Shown here piece by piece: positions 53,623 through 62,600 of a stretch of DNA of 64,000 nt. How positions within the stretch are numbered: position 1 is the stretch's first letter; each line of letters begins with the position of its first letter. Position numbers and translations under genes: made by a program. Origin of the DNA: SZUA-430 sp034440355 (GTDB lineage Bacteria > Pseudomonadota > Alphaproteobacteria > Micropepsales > Micropepsaceae); contig JAWXBY010000123.1 of the NCBI GenBank assembly GCA_034440355.1, positions 1-64,000 of the forward strand, written 5' to 3'. The notes under the pieces are model-generated. The model worked only from the letters and a program-made list of their open reading frames with translations. It was not told where the DNA came from and did no database searches.

Positions 53623-53897
53623 TGCCGCGCCGTGATTTGTAGGGACTTGGGCGGAGATAAACACAACCGGCGGGGGTTGGTAAGCCTTTGGCCCCTGTCG
53701 GCGGCGTTATGGACAAATCGGCCTTAAAAGTCGCATGGTCCGCCCCGAAATTGACCTTTCAAGGCTGTGGGCGTGATCGCCCTGGCGCTCGCTTCGGCGA
53801 TGTCGGCTGCCTATATCCGGGCGCGACGCTGAGGCGGCGACGGCATCTTGCAAGTTCGTTTTTCTAAAGCACGCACCTCTCTCAAGGAGCATTCCCC

Positions 53898-55328
53898 ATG
53901 AACAAGCGACTTCAGTTCTATATCGACGGCAAGTGGGTCGATCCCGTTTCGCCGAAGACGCTCGACGTCATCAACCCGGCGACCGAAGAGCCGATCGGGC
54001 AGATCAGCCTGGGATCGAAAGCCGACGTCGATAAGGCCGTGAAAGCCGCGCGCCGCGCGTTCGAGACGTTCTCGCAGACGACGAAGGAAGAGCGTCTGGC
54101 GCTGCTTACCAAGGTGCTTGAAGTTTATCAGCGCCGTTACGGTGAGTTCGTTGAGACGATCTCGCTGGAGATGGGCGCGCCGGTGTGGCTGTCGAAGGCG
54201 GCGCAGGCGGCGACGGGCGTCGCGCATTTGAATCAGACGATCAAGATCCTGAAAGACTTCGAGTTCACGAAGACCCAGGGGACGACCGGCATCGTCTACG
54301 AACCCGTCGGCGTCGTCGGCATGATCACGCCGTGGAATTGGCCGGTGAACCAGATCATGTGCAAGGCGGCGCCCGCGTTGGCGGCCGGCTGCACGATGGT
54401 GTTGAAGCCGTCGGAAATCGCACCGCTGAACGCGATGCTGATCGCCGATGTGTTCCATGAAGCCGGCGTTCCGGCGGGCGTGTTCAACCTCGTCAACGGC
54501 GACGGACCGTCGGTCGGCGAGGCGATGTCGTCTCACCCCGGCATCGACATGATGTCGTTCACGGGCTCGACGCGCGCGGGCGTGGCGGTGGCGAAAGCCG
54601 CCGCGGATACGGTCAAGCGCGTCACGCAAGAGCTCGGCGGGAAATCGGCGAACATCATCCTCGAAGACGCCGACATGAAGAAGGCGGTCTCGGGCGGCGT
54701 GATGGGTTGCTTCGGCAACTCCGGCCAGTCGTGCAACGCGCCGACGCGCATGTTCGTGCCGCGCAAGAAGCAGGACGAAGCCATCGCGATCGCCAAGGCG
54801 ACGGCGGAATCGGTGAAGGTCGCCGATCCGTTCTCGGAAGGCATGGTGATGGGCCCCGTCGTCAGCGAGGCGCAGTACAACAAGATCCAAGGCCTCATCA
54901 AAAAGGGAATCGATGAAGGCGCGACGCTGGTCACCGGTGGCCTCGGCCGTCCGGAAGGTCTGAACCGCGGCTACTTCGTGCGTCCGACGGTGTTCGCAAA
55001 CGTGACGAACGATATGACGATCGCGCGCGAAGAGATCTTCGGGCCGGTGCTCTCGATCCTGCCGTACGACACGGAAGAAGAGGCGATCAAGCAAGCGAAC
55101 GACACGCCCTACGGCCTTTCGGGCTATGTCCAGTCGGGCAGCGTCGAACATGCACGCAAGGTTGCGTCGAAGCTGCGCACCGGCAACGTTCACTTGAACG
55201 GCGCCGGCCCCGACTTCAACGCTCCGTTCGGCGGCTACAAGATGTCGGGCACGGGCCGCGAATGGGGCGAGCACGGCTTCAAGGAATTCCTCGAAGTGAA
55301 GGCCGTGCTGGGTTACCAGGCGGCGTAA
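53898..55328 (+). CDS. NAD(P)-dependent aldehyde dehydrogenase
   Basis: 476-residue ALDH-superfamily enzyme oxidising an aldehyde to the acid. The Rossmann region contains ITPWNWPVNQI and LKPSEIAP; the general base Glu is in VTQELGGKSANI and the nucleophilic Cys in GNSGQSCNAPTR; EEIFGPVLSI and the C-terminal GGYKMSGTGREWGEHG are conserved. The substrate is not predictable. AAGGAG precedes the start and a strong terminator follows, so it is probably monocistronic. Confidence 0.94.
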   Translation: MNKRLQFYIDGKWVDPVSPKTLDVINPATEEPIGQISLGSKADVDKAVKAARRAFETFSQTTKEERLALLTKVLEVYQRRYGEFVETISLEMGAPVWLSKAAQAATGVAHLNQTIKILKDFEFTKTQGTTGIVYEPVGVVGMITPWNWPVNQIMCKAAPALAAGCTMVLKPSEIAPLNAMLIADVFHEAGVPAGVFNLVNGDGPSVGEAMSSHPGIDMMSFTGSTRAGVAVAKAAADTVKRVTQELGGKSANIILEDADMKKAVSGGVMGCFGNSGQSCNAPTRMFVPRKKQDEAIAIAKATAESVKVADPFSEGMVMGPVVSEAQYNKIQGLIKKGIDEGATLVTGGLGRPEGLNRGYFVRPTVFANVTNDMTIAREEIFGPVLSILPYDTEEEAIKQANDTPYGLSGYVQSGSVEHARKVASKLRTGNVHLNGAGPDFNAPFGGYKMSGTGREWGEHGFKEFLEVKAVLGYQAA

Positions 55329-55351
55329 GCTTCGCACTACAGAGAGTTTGA

Positions 55352-55380
55352 AGAGGCTGCTTCGGCGGCCTCTTTTTTTT
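55352..55380 (+). terminator. Intrinsic terminator of the aldehyde dehydrogenase gene
   Basis: 9-bp stem (AGAGGCTGC / GCGGCCTCT, one G-T) capped by a TTCG tetraloop and followed by a run of T to 55380. Classic rho-independent terminator 24 nt past the stop. Confidence 0.92.
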
Positions 55381-55575
55381 GTGCGCTGCAACAGCAGGCG
55401 AGGCGTTCGAGCGGGCTTGAGTGACGGAGGCCTATGGATTGCCGAGAGTTCAGAAGACTCGACCCTAAGTGCGTTCCTGCACGCTGGCCCGCAGTTGCAA
55501 GATGGCGAGGGTCGCAGGTGGCGAGGGTGACGGTGCGTCCCCAGGTGGAAATGCTGTTGTCGCCGGAGGTTCGCG

Positions 55576-56445
55576 GTGGAGTCGTTGTTTATTGCGCTTG
55601 CCAGTGCCAGCCTCTTTGTCACTTGGGTCTCTTCCACGCACCTCGTTGCCCTGGAAGGGACCTGTCGGGGCGGCGAGCAGTATGCGGCGATTGCGACGCA
55701 GAACGCGGCGACCTTTCAGAGAGCATCACTGGCGCCGTTCGGCCGGCCGGAGCAGGGCTGGGGGATCTACGAGGCACAGGTCGCGGCGACTGTCGGAACC
55801 AAGTGCGCGAGTGACTCGAAGCGTTTTGCGGCAGACCTCGCCCGGTGGCAGGCGCGAAATCGCCTGCGGGTGTCCGGCGCAGTGGACGCCGTGACGCTCG
55901 GCGCGATGAAGCAGCGCTGGCAGAGCGCGCGTCCGTTCATCAAAAGCTTCGCCAACGGGTCGTGTCCGGCTGCGGCGGAGGATCATGCGCTCGCTATGAT
56001 TGGGCACCGGGAGGGGTGGCTCGGAAAGCCGGGTAAGCTGGACGCGCGGGCGCTCGATGCGCTGCGGCGCATGGTTGCGGCGGCGCGCGCGGCCGATCCG
56101 CGCATCAAGGCCGATCCGCAGATGCTGACGATCGTCTCGGCATTCCGCTCGCCCGCCTACGATGCCGCGAAGTGCGCGGCCGGCGCGAACTGCAACGGCA
56201 TCGCCAAGGCGCGCTGCTCGGCGCATCGCACGGGCACGGCGGTCGATCTTTATGTGGGCGCCGCGCCCGGGCATTCGCCGGTCGACACCGCTGACGACAA
56301 CCGGCTGTATCAATCGCGCACGCCGGCGTACCGCTGGCTCGTCAATAATGCCGCGCGTTTCGGGTTCGTGAACTATGTGTTCGAGCCCTGGCACTGGGAG
56401 TGGGTCGGTCATTCGCCGCAACGCGCGGAACTTGAGACCAAGTAG
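55576..56445 (+). CDS. D-alanyl-D-alanine carboxypeptidase-like (VanY/M15) protein
   Basis: 289 residues from a GTG with GGAGG six bases upstream. The N-terminus (MESLFIALASASLFVTWVSSTHLVAL) is a signal or anchor. A middle region (DLARWQARNRLRVSGAVDAVTLGAMKQRW) resembles a peptidoglycan-binding repeat. The C-terminal zinc domain has SAHRTGTAVDLYV (SxHxxGxAxD) and EPWHWEWVGH (third ligand His with its Glu). Predicted to trim cell-wall peptides in the periplasm. The region between the preceding terminator and this gene shows nothing else. Confidence 0.83.
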   Translation: MESLFIALASASLFVTWVSSTHLVALEGTCRGGEQYAAIATQNAATFQRASLAPFGRPEQGWGIYEAQVAATVGTKCASDSKRFAADLARWQARNRLRVSGAVDAVTLGAMKQRWQSARPFIKSFANGSCPAAAEDHALAMIGHREGWLGKPGKLDARALDALRRMVAAARAADPRIKADPQMLTIVSAFRSPAYDAAKCAAGANCNGIAKARCSAHRTGTAVDLYVGAAPGHSPVDTADDNRLYQSRTPAYRWLVNNAARFGFVNYVFEPWHWEWVGHSPQRAELETK

Positions 56446-56513
56446 GCGAGATCGCCTTCGAGTTGATGGAGCCTCTCGGCCTTGAGAAGCGCGTGCGCTT
56501 GGGTCGGGAGGTT

Positions 56514-57347
56514 CTACTCGGTTGCCGCGGCGAGGCGCGCGTCCGCGTTCGCGCGCATGCGCTGTTCCTTTTCGTGATGGCCTTCGGCCATGACGACGCG
56601 CTCGCGCAGCTTGCGCGCGAAGTCGAGGGCTTCGGTGAGACCGGTCGTTTCGATCTCGGCGCGTTCGTAGGTGATGCGGCGTGCACCCTTGATCGCGGCG
56701 AGCGCCGCTGTTGATGCCGCGTCGAGGCACACATACTTGTCGCGCCCTGGGGCGGGACCGACGGTTGCTATGCTTTGACCATCGGCGAGAATGCTGACGG
56801 AGGACTTGCCGCGCGGCGCGCCACGAACGCAGACCTCGCCGTCCGGGTGTTTGTCGCTGAACGCGACGAGTAGGAACGCATCGTCGCCGTAGATGCGCCC
56901 GGTATGCGGCTGGAGGTGACAGACCCGCGTTTCCACGAAGCAGTCGACCGCCCAAGCGAACGCCCCGCCCTTGGGCGTGACGCGCGCGGCGTGAATGAAG
57001 TGGCTTACGACTCGGAACGGCTTGCCGCGCCGCGCCATCCATTCATAGGTGTAGTCATAGAGGCACGAGAGCCGCCCCATCGTCACGTAGTTCGTTGCTG
57101 TCCAGCGTTCACCGGTATAACCCGAGACTCTTTGCCATACGTAATAGAGTTCCGCCGGCGCGATCGCGTTCTCGGCCTGGAAGTAGCCGGTCTTGGTCAC
57201 GACAGGCTTACCGCCTTCGGTGGTCTTCTTGACCTCGACGGTGTCGACCTTGGGCCACGGACGCCCCGGGCAATCAAGCGCGTCTGCTGCCGCGTTCGCC
57301 GGCGCGCACAGAGTGACCGATAGCGCGAGCGCCGCAATCCACCGCAT
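56514..57347 (-). CDS. Secreted protein of unknown function
   Basis: 277 residues with signal peptide MRWIAALALSVTLCAPANA from a start at 57347 (a longer frame to 57428 adds basic residues ahead of it). Six or so cysteines (ALDCPG, RLSCLYD, AVDCFVE, VCHLQP, EVCVRG, YVCLDA) suggest disulfides in a beta-rich periplasmic domain. The C-terminal ~50 residues form a charged helix (EALDFARKLRERVVMAEGHHEKEQRMRANADARLAAA). No family recognised. Divergent from the thiolase gene. Confidence 0.62.
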   Translation of the reverse strand: MRWIAALALSVTLCAPANAAADALDCPGRPWPKVDTVEVKKTTEGGKPVVTKTGYFQAENAIAPAELYYVWQRVSGYTGERWTATNYVTMGRLSCLYDYTYEWMARRGKPFRVVSHFIHAARVTPKGGAFAWAVDCFVETRVCHLQPHTGRIYGDDAFLLVAFSDKHPDGEVCVRGAPRGKSSVSILADGQSIATVGPAPGRDKYVCLDAASTAALAAIKGARRITYERAEIETTGLTEALDFARKLRERVVMAEGHHEKEQRMRANADARLAAATE

Positions 57348-57533
57348 CTTCCGTCCCCAAGGTGCCGCGCCATGTAAACACGCGCGCCCTATCCGTTCAA
57401 ATATGCGACCGCGACGCCGTAGCGGCAACCTATCGCCAAGCGTCGTCTTCGCGGGCGCAACACGCGGAGGTCCCTGGAAGAGGGGGCGCCCGTCCGCTAC
57501 ATACGGTGGACGCTATTCACAGGAGTTGAAGAC

Positions 57534-58775
57534 ATGGGCGACGCATTCATCATCGACGCGGTGCGCACACCGCGCGGCATTGGCAAAGTGGGCAAGGGTG
57601 CGCTTGCCGAGATTCATCCGCAGCAGCTCGCGGCGACGGTTCTGAAAGCTATCGCGAAGCGCAACGATCTCAACACCGCCGAGGTCGACGACATCATTTG
57701 GGGCACGTCGACCCAGCGCGGTAAGCAGGCGATGGATATGGGCCGCATGGCGGCGCTTGACGCCGGTTATTCGGTGAAGGCCAGCGGCATGACGCTCGAT
57801 CGCTTCTGCGGGTCGGGCATCACCAGCGTGAACATAGCCGCCGCTTCGATCATGACGGGCATGGAAGACGTCGTCATCGCGGGGGGCACGGAGATGATGT
57901 CCTATACCGCGTCGCTGGCCGATCCGAATTCGCCGCCGACGCTGATGGATGCGGGCAACATGCGCCTGCGCGCGCGTCATCCGCAGACGCATCAGGGCAT
58001 CTGCGCCGATGCGATCGCGACACTGGAAAATATCCCGCGCCAGGCGCTGGATGAATTGGCGCTGGTCAGTCAGCAGCGCGCCGACGCCGCAATCAAAGGC
58101 GGGCATTTCAAGAAGAGCGTCGTGCCGGTCTATAAAGAAGACGGCACGCTGGCGCTCGACCACGAAGAATTTCCGCGGCCACAGACGACACTGGAAGGCT
58201 TGTCCTCGCTGAAGCCGGCGTTCGAGGCGATGGCCGAGTTTCCGTTCGACAAGGCGGGCACGACGTTGGCCGGACTCATCCGCCAAGTCTATCCCGATCT
58301 CAAGATGAAGCACGTGCATCACGCCGGAAACTCGTCGGGCGTCGTTGATGGCGCGGCCGCGCTGTTGCTGACGTCGGGCGCGTACGCCAAGAAGCACGGG
58401 CTTAAGCCGCGCGCGCGCGTCGTTGCGATGGCGAACATGGGCGACAGCCCGACGCTGATGCTCAACGCTCCGGTGCCAGCGGCGCAGAAGGTTCTGGCGA
58501 AGGCCGGACTGACGATCGACGACATCGACCTCTTCGAGATCAACGAAGCGTTCGCCGTGGTCGCGGAGAAATTCATCCGCGATCTTAAGCTCGACCGTGC
58601 GAAGGTGAACGTAAACGGCGGCGCTATGGCGTTGGGTCACCCGATCGGCGCGACGGGCTCGATCCTCATCGGGACAATCCTTGACGAACTGGAGCGCCGC
58701 AATCTCAAGCGCGGCCTGGTCACCATGTGCGCCGCGGGCGGCATGGCGCCCGCGATTATTATCGAGCGCGTCTGA
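57534..58775 (+). CDS. Acetyl-CoA C-acyltransferase (thiolase)
   Basis: 413-residue thiolase. Acyl-accepting Cys92 is in LDRFCGSGITSVN; the second-half signatures NVNGGAMALGHPIGATGS (His) and VTMCAAGGMAPA (Cys) are intact, with FEINEAFAVVAEK. Members either degrade 3-ketoacyl-CoA or condense two acetyl-CoA; this long form with RHPQTHQGICAD resembles beta-oxidation thiolases usually paired with FadB-type genes, but no such partner is nearby. Followed by a strong terminator. Confidence 0.93.
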   Translation: MGDAFIIDAVRTPRGIGKVGKGALAEIHPQQLAATVLKAIAKRNDLNTAEVDDIIWGTSTQRGKQAMDMGRMAALDAGYSVKASGMTLDRFCGSGITSVNIAAASIMTGMEDVVIAGGTEMMSYTASLADPNSPPTLMDAGNMRLRARHPQTHQGICADAIATLENIPRQALDELALVSQQRADAAIKGGHFKKSVVPVYKEDGTLALDHEEFPRPQTTLEGLSSLKPAFEAMAEFPFDKAGTTLAGLIRQVYPDLKMKHVHHAGNSSGVVDGAAALLLTSGAYAKKHGLKPRARVVAMANMGDSPTLMLNAPVPAAQKVLAKAGLTIDDIDLFEINEAFAVVAEKFIRDLKLDRAKVNVNGGAMALGHPIGATGSILIGTILDELERRNLKRGLVTMCAAGGMAPAIIIERV

Positions 58776-58809
58776 GGCTGTCCTGGGCCTGAGGCCGTGA
58801 TAAAAGCTG

Positions 58810-58841
58810 AAGGGCGCGAATCTGGATTCGTGCCCTTTTTT
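58810..58841 (+). terminator. Intrinsic terminator of the thiolase gene
   Basis: 12-bp stem AAGGGCGCGAAT / ATTCGTGCCCTT (one G-T pair) with a CTGG loop, followed by TTTTATTT. It ends only 9 bp before the kinase start codon. Confidence 0.9.
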
Positions 58842-58849
58842 ATTTCGAG

Positions 58850-60544
58850 GTGACGTTGCAGCCAGTTCCCGATTTCCGCGAGCTGTTCTTGGCGACGCCG
58901 GGACTCTATCTGGTCTTATCACCGGCCTTCGACATCGTGGCCGTGAACGATGCCTATTGCCGCGCCACGATGACCACGCGTGAGGCGATCGTCGGGCGGA
59001 ATTTGTTCGAGGTCTTTCCCGACAATCCCGACGACGCAGACGCGACGGGCGTGAGCAACCTGCGCGCGTCGCTGCAAAGGGTCGCGCAGCTTAAGCGCCC
59101 CGACAAGATGGCGATCCAGAAATACGATATCCGGCGGCCCGACGATCAAGGTGGCGGCTTTGAGGAGCGGCACTGGAGTCCGCTGAACCTCCCCGTGCTC
59201 AACGCGCGGAACGAACTGCGGTGGATCATCCACCGCGTCGAAGATGTGACGGATATCGTGCGGCTGACCGCGGCTGACGAACAGCAGCGGGCGCACGTGC
59301 GCGAAATGGCGGCGGTCATCGAGCAGCTCCGTACGGCCAATGAGACGCTCGCGCAGCAAGTCCAGGCGAACGAACGGCTGCAGGAGCAACTGCAACAAGC
59401 GGCCAAGATGAAGGCCATCGGGCAGCTGACCGGCGGCGTGGCGCACGACTTCAACAACCTGCTCACCGTTATCCTCGGCAACGCAGAGGTTCTGACCGAC
59501 GAGTTGAAGGGCAACGCACGCTTGCGCGCTCTGGCCGAACTGACGCAGAGCGCGGCCGAGCGTGGCGCGGAACTCACCAACCGCATGTTGGCGTTTGCGC
59601 GTCAGCAGGCTCTGGAGCCGCAGGCGATCGACGTCAACAAGCTCATCGCCGGCATGGATGGGATGTTGCGCCGAACGCTGGGCGAGGATCAAGAAATCGA
59701 GATCGTGCGGCGCGCGGGGCTATGGCCGACAATGGTCGATCCCTCGCAACTGGAGTCGGCGCTGCTCAACCTCGCGATCAACGCGCGCGATGCCATGCCA
59801 AAAGGTGGAAAGCTCACCATCGAAACAGCGAACGCGCATGTGGACGACGAGTATGCGGCGGCGCATGATGAGGTGAAGCCTGGGCAGTACACGCTGATCA
59901 GCGTCAGCGACACCGGCCATGGCATGTCGCGCGAAACCATGGCGCGCGCCTTCGACCCGTTCTACAGCACCAAGGGTGTGGGCAAGGGTACGGGCCTTGG
60001 CCTGTCGATGGTCTACGGTTTCGTGAAGCAGTCGGGTGGGCACATCAAGCTGTACTCCGAGGTCGGCAGCGGCACGGCGGTTAAACTGTATTTGCCGCGC
60101 GCTGAGGCTGTGGCGGTTGCGGCGGCGGCGGCCTCTGCAGACGAACGCGGCGGATCCGAGATTGTGCTGCTCGCCGAAGACGATGACATGGTGCGCACGC
60201 ACGTGGCGCGCATGCTGCGCGATCTCGGCTACAACGTCATCCTGGCGAGCAATGGTCCGGAAGCTCTGGGGATCGTGGAGAGCGGAGTCGCCTTCGACGT
60301 GCTGCTGACGGACGTGATCATGCCGGGCGGCATGAACGGACGGGAGCTTGCCGACGCGGCGGCGACGCGCCGGCCGGGCCTCAAGGTGCTGTTCATGTCC
60401 GGCTACACGGAAAACGCCATCGTTCATCACGGGCGGCTGGATGCGGGTGTTCAGCTTCTGCACAAGCCCTACCGCCGGCGCGAGTTGGCGTCGAAACTGC
60501 GCCGGGTGATTGATGGGACGAGTGTCGCAGCTGGGCGTGGCTGA
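58850..60544 (+). CDS. Hybrid sensor histidine kinase (PAS - HisKA - HATPase - receiver), soluble
   Basis: 564 residues from a GTG start (GAGG just upstream). PAS domain about 8-135 (LYLVLSPAFDIVAVNDAYCRATM); coiled coil about 140-185; HisKA with phospho-His199 in GGVAHDFNNLLTVI; HATPase with N box NLAINARDAMP, G1 SDTGHGMS and G2 KGTGLGLSMV; C-terminal receiver with acidic pair AEDDD, phospho-Asp488 in LLTDVIMP and Lys in LLHKPYR. No membrane segment, so it senses a cytoplasmic cue. No separate response regulator is adjacent; output may pass by phosphorelay to a distant partner. Confidence 0.93.
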   Translation: MTLQPVPDFRELFLATPGLYLVLSPAFDIVAVNDAYCRATMTTREAIVGRNLFEVFPDNPDDADATGVSNLRASLQRVAQLKRPDKMAIQKYDIRRPDDQGGGFEERHWSPLNLPVLNARNELRWIIHRVEDVTDIVRLTAADEQQRAHVREMAAVIEQLRTANETLAQQVQANERLQEQLQQAAKMKAIGQLTGGVAHDFNNLLTVILGNAEVLTDELKGNARLRALAELTQSAAERGAELTNRMLAFARQQALEPQAIDVNKLIAGMDGMLRRTLGEDQEIEIVRRAGLWPTMVDPSQLESALLNLAINARDAMPKGGKLTIETANAHVDDEYAAAHDEVKPGQYTLISVSDTGHGMSRETMARAFDPFYSTKGVGKGTGLGLSMVYGFVKQSGGHIKLYSEVGSGTAVKLYLPRAEAVAVAAAAASADERGGSEIVLLAEDDDMVRTHVARMLRDLGYNVILASNGPEALGIVESGVAFDVLLTDVIMPGGMNGRELADAAATRRPGLKVLFMSGYTENAIVHHGRLDAGVQLLHKPYRRRELASKLRRVIDGTSVAAGRG

Positions 60545-60558
60545 GGCTGCAGATGGGT

Positions 60559-60753
60559 TCATCTACACTTTTGGTGATCGCGCCGCAAATCTTCCATGTG
60601 TTCCGCGATCGCACTGGGAACGTCGCGACGGTGACCGAGTGGGGGTGATTCAAAGCGCCGCACTTCGTGCTCGCTTATATCAAGGAGGATCGCGAGTTGC
60701 GCTTCGCTGGTCTGAAGCTCCTCTCGTATCGATCGAAATTCTGTCGGTCGCAT
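60559..60753 (-). CDS. Small XRE-type helix-turn-helix protein
   Basis: 64 residues, MRPTEFRSIREELQTSEAQL..., one Cro/CI helix-turn-helix (helices 2-3: EAQLAILLDISEHEVRRFES) and a short C-terminal helix (VPSAIAEHMEDLRRDHQKC). Such mini-regulators act as antitoxins or promoter-binding repressors. It starts 46 bp after the XRE-ImmA/IrrE gene on the same strand and is the third gene of that cassette. Convergent with the kinase gene, 14 bp apart. Recognition is by pattern; small size limits certainty. Confidence 0.7.
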   Translation of the reverse strand: MRPTEFRSIREELQTSEAQLAILLDISEHEVRRFESPPLGHRRDVPSAIAEHMEDLRRDHQKCR

Positions 60754-60799
60754 GCAGAGTTCTATAGCACGATTCGCTCGACGGCAGCGGCGCGTGGCG

Positions 60800-61876
60800 T
60801 CAAGAAACTACTCGAAGTCCGCGTCTTGGCGTCGGTATTTGATACACTTCGCAAATGTCGGCCACTTCAAACACCAATAGCTCTCCGAGTTCCTCCAGCG
60901 AGTAATCGAGCTCCTTCAAGTGCGCATCGATCAGGCGCCGGTCGAGAGTCGTTTGCTCGACGGCGAAGTCGAGTTCAGTGGGCTCTCGCATCCGATATTT
61001 TTTTGCGCTGAAGATCTTCCACAACCGCTGCTCCTGCCCCGGCCCAAGCAAGTCAAGTTCGCGGGACGCCATGAGCAACGATGCCATGGATACTCGCCAC
61101 TGAGGCTTGAGCTGCGCAAGCAACTTGAGGTCAATCTTGCGGCCAATCAAATAGGGCCGAAGGTCGTCGGACGGCAGCAATAACGCACTTGCGAAATCGT
61201 TGGCCTGTTTTTCCATCTCGGAAGATGGCACGCGGTGCATGACAACATGCGCGAGTTCGTGCGCAAGCGTGAACCGCATCCGATCCGCGGGCAGGAAGCG
61301 ATTCAGAAGAATGCACGGTGGAAGCCCGGGCATCCGAACCGTCAAGCCGTCGACGTCAACCTTCTCCAGGTCGACGTGGGCCACGAAGATGCCAGCGCGT
61401 TCGACGTACGACGTTAAATTCAATAGTGGGCCTGCGGGAGCTGCCCACGATCTGCGAACGAGTTTAGCAATTTCGCGGCAGTCATTGCCGTATTCGCCGG
61501 GCTCGAACTGCGGCAGCGGCAGGGTCGGCTCGATGACCACAGATTGAAGCAGGCGCCGAAGGTGAAAGGCACGGATATTCGCGTGGGCTAGCACGCGGTC
61601 AACGTCGCGCTGCGCCACCGATTGACGCTTGCGCCACATGTGGTGGAAGCTTAGGGGCAGCCCCGTCGGGTGAAACTGCTCAAAGAAAAACTGGCGCGGT
61701 ACGGCGAGTTGTTTCGCGCACTTGTCCAGCACGTGGTCCGACGGCACGAGCGCGTTGTTTTCGGCACGCGATAGGATCGCGGCGTCCACGCCAGCGAGTT
61801 CCGCGAGTTCCTTCTGATGAAGCCCACGAAATTGCCGCGCAATGCGCAGCATCCCGCCGTTGAATTCACTGGTCAC
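60800..61876 (-). CDS. XRE helix-turn-helix / ImmA-IrrE metallopeptidase
   Basis: 358 residues. N-terminal Cro/CI HTH (about 8-62: LRIARQFRGLHQKELAELAGVDAAILSRAEN). Central linker with LHRR-type helices, then an ImmA/IrrE (COG2856) zinc-protease domain: substrate strand CILLNRFLPADRMRFTLAHELAHVVMH with HELAH at 206-210 and third-ligand Glu222 in EMEKQANDFASALLLP. A C-terminal ~100 residues follow. Relatives cleave repressors to induce mobile elements (ImmA), answer stress (IrrE) or form toxin-antitoxin pairs. Starts 2 bp after the upstream unknown gene, so the two are coupled. Confidence 0.88.
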   Translation of the reverse strand: MTSEFNGGMLRIARQFRGLHQKELAELAGVDAAILSRAENNALVPSDHVLDKCAKQLAVPRQFFFEQFHPTGLPLSFHHMWRKRQSVAQRDVDRVLAHANIRAFHLRRLLQSVVIEPTLPLPQFEPGEYGNDCREIAKLVRRSWAAPAGPLLNLTSYVERAGIFVAHVDLEKVDVDGLTVRMPGLPPCILLNRFLPADRMRFTLAHELAHVVMHRVPSSEMEKQANDFASALLLPSDDLRPYLIGRKIDLKLLAQLKPQWRVSMASLLMASRELDLLGPGQEQRLWKIFSAKKYRMREPTELDFAVEQTTLDRRLIDAHLKELDYSLEELGELLVFEVADICEVYQIPTPRRGLRVVS

Positions 61877-61878
61877 GT

Positions 61879-62481
61879 TTAGTCGCCCTTGGTTTTCTTT
61901 CGCATGCCGGCGGCGCCAGGGACGCGAATGATCGTGGCCGGAGAACCCGCGGGCGAGGCAGGCATCGTAATATTTGCCGTCGCGCTAGGCGTATCGCGTT
62001 CAATCTCGTAGCTCCACAGGACCGCTTCTTGGTCGCGCGCGGCGGCAAGGATGTGCTCGATCTTAGTTCCCAGATCGTTAAGGACGTAGCCCACGTCCAC
62101 CGAACACAAGTCCGGCAGGTCGCAGTCGGCAAACGGAAGGGGGATGTCCGGAGTCGTGAAGGCGAGTGCCGCCTGTGTCGGTGATGCGCGCGTGTAGCCG
62201 CGATGATCCATCTTCTTCAGGCGAACGACGACCTGGCGATTGACCATCATGCGGATGGTCTCGTGCTCATCGAGCAGGCGGACATTGCGGTCCGCAGCGT
62301 ATTCGATGCGAAGCTCGTTCATTGTGTACTGGTGCATGAGCGTCGCGATGGTGCGCTTGAAGTCGATCGCCGCGCGATCGGGAAAGGCGGCGACCTTCTT
62401 CCATGCCCGGTCGTAGATTCCAGCGATGCGCGGTTCGTGCGGTTGGAGAACCTGACGAACAACGTCTTCGATTGGATACAT
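61879..62481 (-). CDS. Unknown protein, first gene of the ImmA/IrrE cassette
   Basis: 200 residues from ATG 62481 (MYPIEDVVRQVLQPHEPRIA). Mixed alpha/beta, no signal peptide or membrane segment. Notable segments: AWKKVAAFPDRAAIDFKRTIATLMHQYTMNELRIEY, RQVVVRLKKMDHRGYTRASPTQ, and IEHILAAARDQEAVLWSYEIE. The last ~35 residues are Pro/Ala/Lys-rich and probably disordered. I do not recognise the family. Two bases separate its stop from the metalloprotease start, so it may be the protease's substrate, effector or antitoxin. An earlier in-frame ATG at 62550 would overlap the promoter-region palindrome. Confidence 0.72.
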   Translation of the reverse strand: MYPIEDVVRQVLQPHEPRIAGIYDRAWKKVAAFPDRAAIDFKRTIATLMHQYTMNELRIEYAADRNVRLLDEHETIRMMVNRQVVVRLKKMDHRGYTRASPTQAALAFTTPDIPLPFADCDLPDLCSVDVGYVLNDLGTKIEHILAAARDQEAVLWSYEIERDTPSATANITMPASPAGSPATIIRVPGAAGMRKKTKGD

Positions 62482-62547
62482 GGTCCATGCTCCGTTGACG
62501 GGTGTCGACGATGGCACAGCGATGTGCAAATTCAAGGATAAAATTGA

Positions 62548-62562
62548 CAAACTAATTGTTTG
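62548..62562. promoter_or_regulatory. Palindrome upstream of the ImmA/IrrE cassette, possible XRE operator
   Basis: CAAAC-TAATT-GTTTG, an inverted repeat with 5-bp arms, in an unusually AT-rich stretch 67-81 bp ahead of the first gene. It overlaps TTGTCA-type -35 sequence on the minus strand. Binding by one of the two XRE proteins is inference. Confidence 0.4.
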
Positions 62563-62600
62563 CCCTAGGTAATCTCTTGATTTTCCCCATCAACGAAGAC

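Noticed and set aside
53709..53864. 51-codon frame between trpG and the aldehyde dehydrogenase gene
   Set aside because: No ribosome site, no recognisable domain and unusual composition; treated as non-coding spacer.
55381..55575. Possible short coding frames upstream of the VanY-like gene
   Set aside because: They lie out of frame with the gene, have no ribosome site and are Arg-rich; the stretch appears to be spacer after a terminator.
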